From HGM04593 sp045661225 (GTDB lineage Bacteria > Bacteroidota > Bacteroidia > Bacteroidales > Bacteroidaceae), in contig JAZRFF010000005.1 of assembly GCA_045661225.1 (NCBI GenBank), forward strand, positions 1-40,583: 40,583 bases of DNA. The letters are read 5' to 3'. Made by a program: the position numbers and the translations under genes. The notes under the pieces were generated by a model, which saw nothing but the letters and a program-made list of their open reading frames with translations, made no database searches and was not told the DNA's origin. Of the stretch, positions 40,489-40,583 are shown in pieces; positions within the stretch are counted from its first letter, which is position 1; every line of letters starts with the position of its first letter.

Positions 40489-40583
40489 ATGCGTAAGAAA
40501 CACGATCACCAAGCATTGCTCAAATACATACATATGCTTGAAGATGGATATTCCATCACACATATCGAAGACAATTATGGTAT
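40489..40583 (+). CDS. IS3-type transposase OrfA, N-terminal fragment
   Basis: The first 31 codons of a gene cut by the window edge, starting at the ATG at 40489. The product begins MRKKHDHQAL and contains LKYIHMLEDGYSI, the helix-turn-helix start of an IS3-type OrfA. It resembles the left-edge fragment (12 of 19 aligned residues identical) but is a distinct sequence. The rest of the element, including the catalytic OrfB, lies outside. Confidence 0.65.
   Translation, partial: MRKKHDHQALLKYIHMLEDGYSITHIEDNYG

Larger units (their letters stand above)
40448..40583 (+). mobile_element. Right-edge IS3-like element, 5' end only
   Basis: Begins TGAACCCCAAAGTTTGGACA, matching the left-edge element tip in overall pattern. 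A 13-bp inverted repeat (AACCCCAAAGTTT and its complement, 7-base loop) lies between the tip and the transposase start. The element runs off the window, so its far end and target duplication are unseen. Confidence 0.7.

Noticed and set aside
40128..40583. Integration hotspot or genomic island at tRNA-Arg(CCG)
   Set aside because: The adjacent element is IS3-like, no integrase is seen and no direct repeat of the tRNA 3' end was found in the window.
1..40583. CRISPR arrays, defence islands, prophage genes and SusC/SusD pairs
   Set aside because: I looked for regularly spaced repeats, Cas, restriction, phage structural and TonB-receptor motifs and saw none.

Overview
The window looks like chromosome from a gut-type member of the order Bacteroidales. 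Upstream regions repeatedly carry the Bacteroidetes promoter pattern (TTG or TTTG, about 19-20 bases, then TAnnTTTG or TAnnTTCG), and no Shine-Dalgarno runs were used to choose starts. Several gene families are typical of Bacteroidales: DUF4834 after pssA, FISUMP, a NagB-like/PIG-L fusion, a short NAD-dependent threonine dehydrogenase, and C-terminal tails resembling sorting signals. Genus cannot be set from the sequence alone. Both edges of the window run into the ends of two related but non-identical IS3-like elements that point outward.

Region 1 (about 0.1-17.5 kb) is a host-glycan and mucin catabolism block. Divergent tdh and kbl convert threonine to glycine and acetyl-CoA. On the minus strand follow a two-domain sialate O-acetylesterase, a 1549-residue SGNH/sialidase fusion and a GH20 beta-hexosaminidase. 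Divergent from these, on the plus strand, are a ROK sugar kinase, a serine-type lipoprotein sulfatase, its radical-SAM maturase (7 bases apart) and a NagB-like/PIG-L protein. Together these could remove O-acetyl groups, sialic acid, HexNAc and sulfate from mucin-type glycans, then phosphorylate the released sugar. No SusC/SusD pair and no sialic acid lyase or transporter is present.

Region 2 (17.5-29.9 kb) is mostly housekeeping. A secreted PEGA/TonB-C/FISUMP protein has a long leader that can fold into a branched RNA. Then come dnaE-trxA-small acidic protein (minus), psd-pssA-DUF4834 (plus), a ribbon-helix-helix-like protein plus tadA (minus), yraN/mmcQ-like/birA (plus), a small membrane protein (minus) and pyrH (plus).

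Region 3 (30.0-34.7 kb) is a tight five-gene minus-strand operon: a VTC-domain polymerase-like protein, a DUF4956 membrane protein, a DUF2490 outer-membrane protein, a small secreted protein with a sorting-like tail, and a Cthe_2159-type beta-helix protein. I consider it the best candidate for a poorly described system.

Region 4 (34.8-40.4 kb) holds an HD-domain protein, an LptD-like outer-membrane protein, ung, asnA and tRNA-Arg(CCG). Many gene ends are marked by near-perfect palindromic, probably bidirectional, terminators. All functional calls are from reading motifs; no database search was run.
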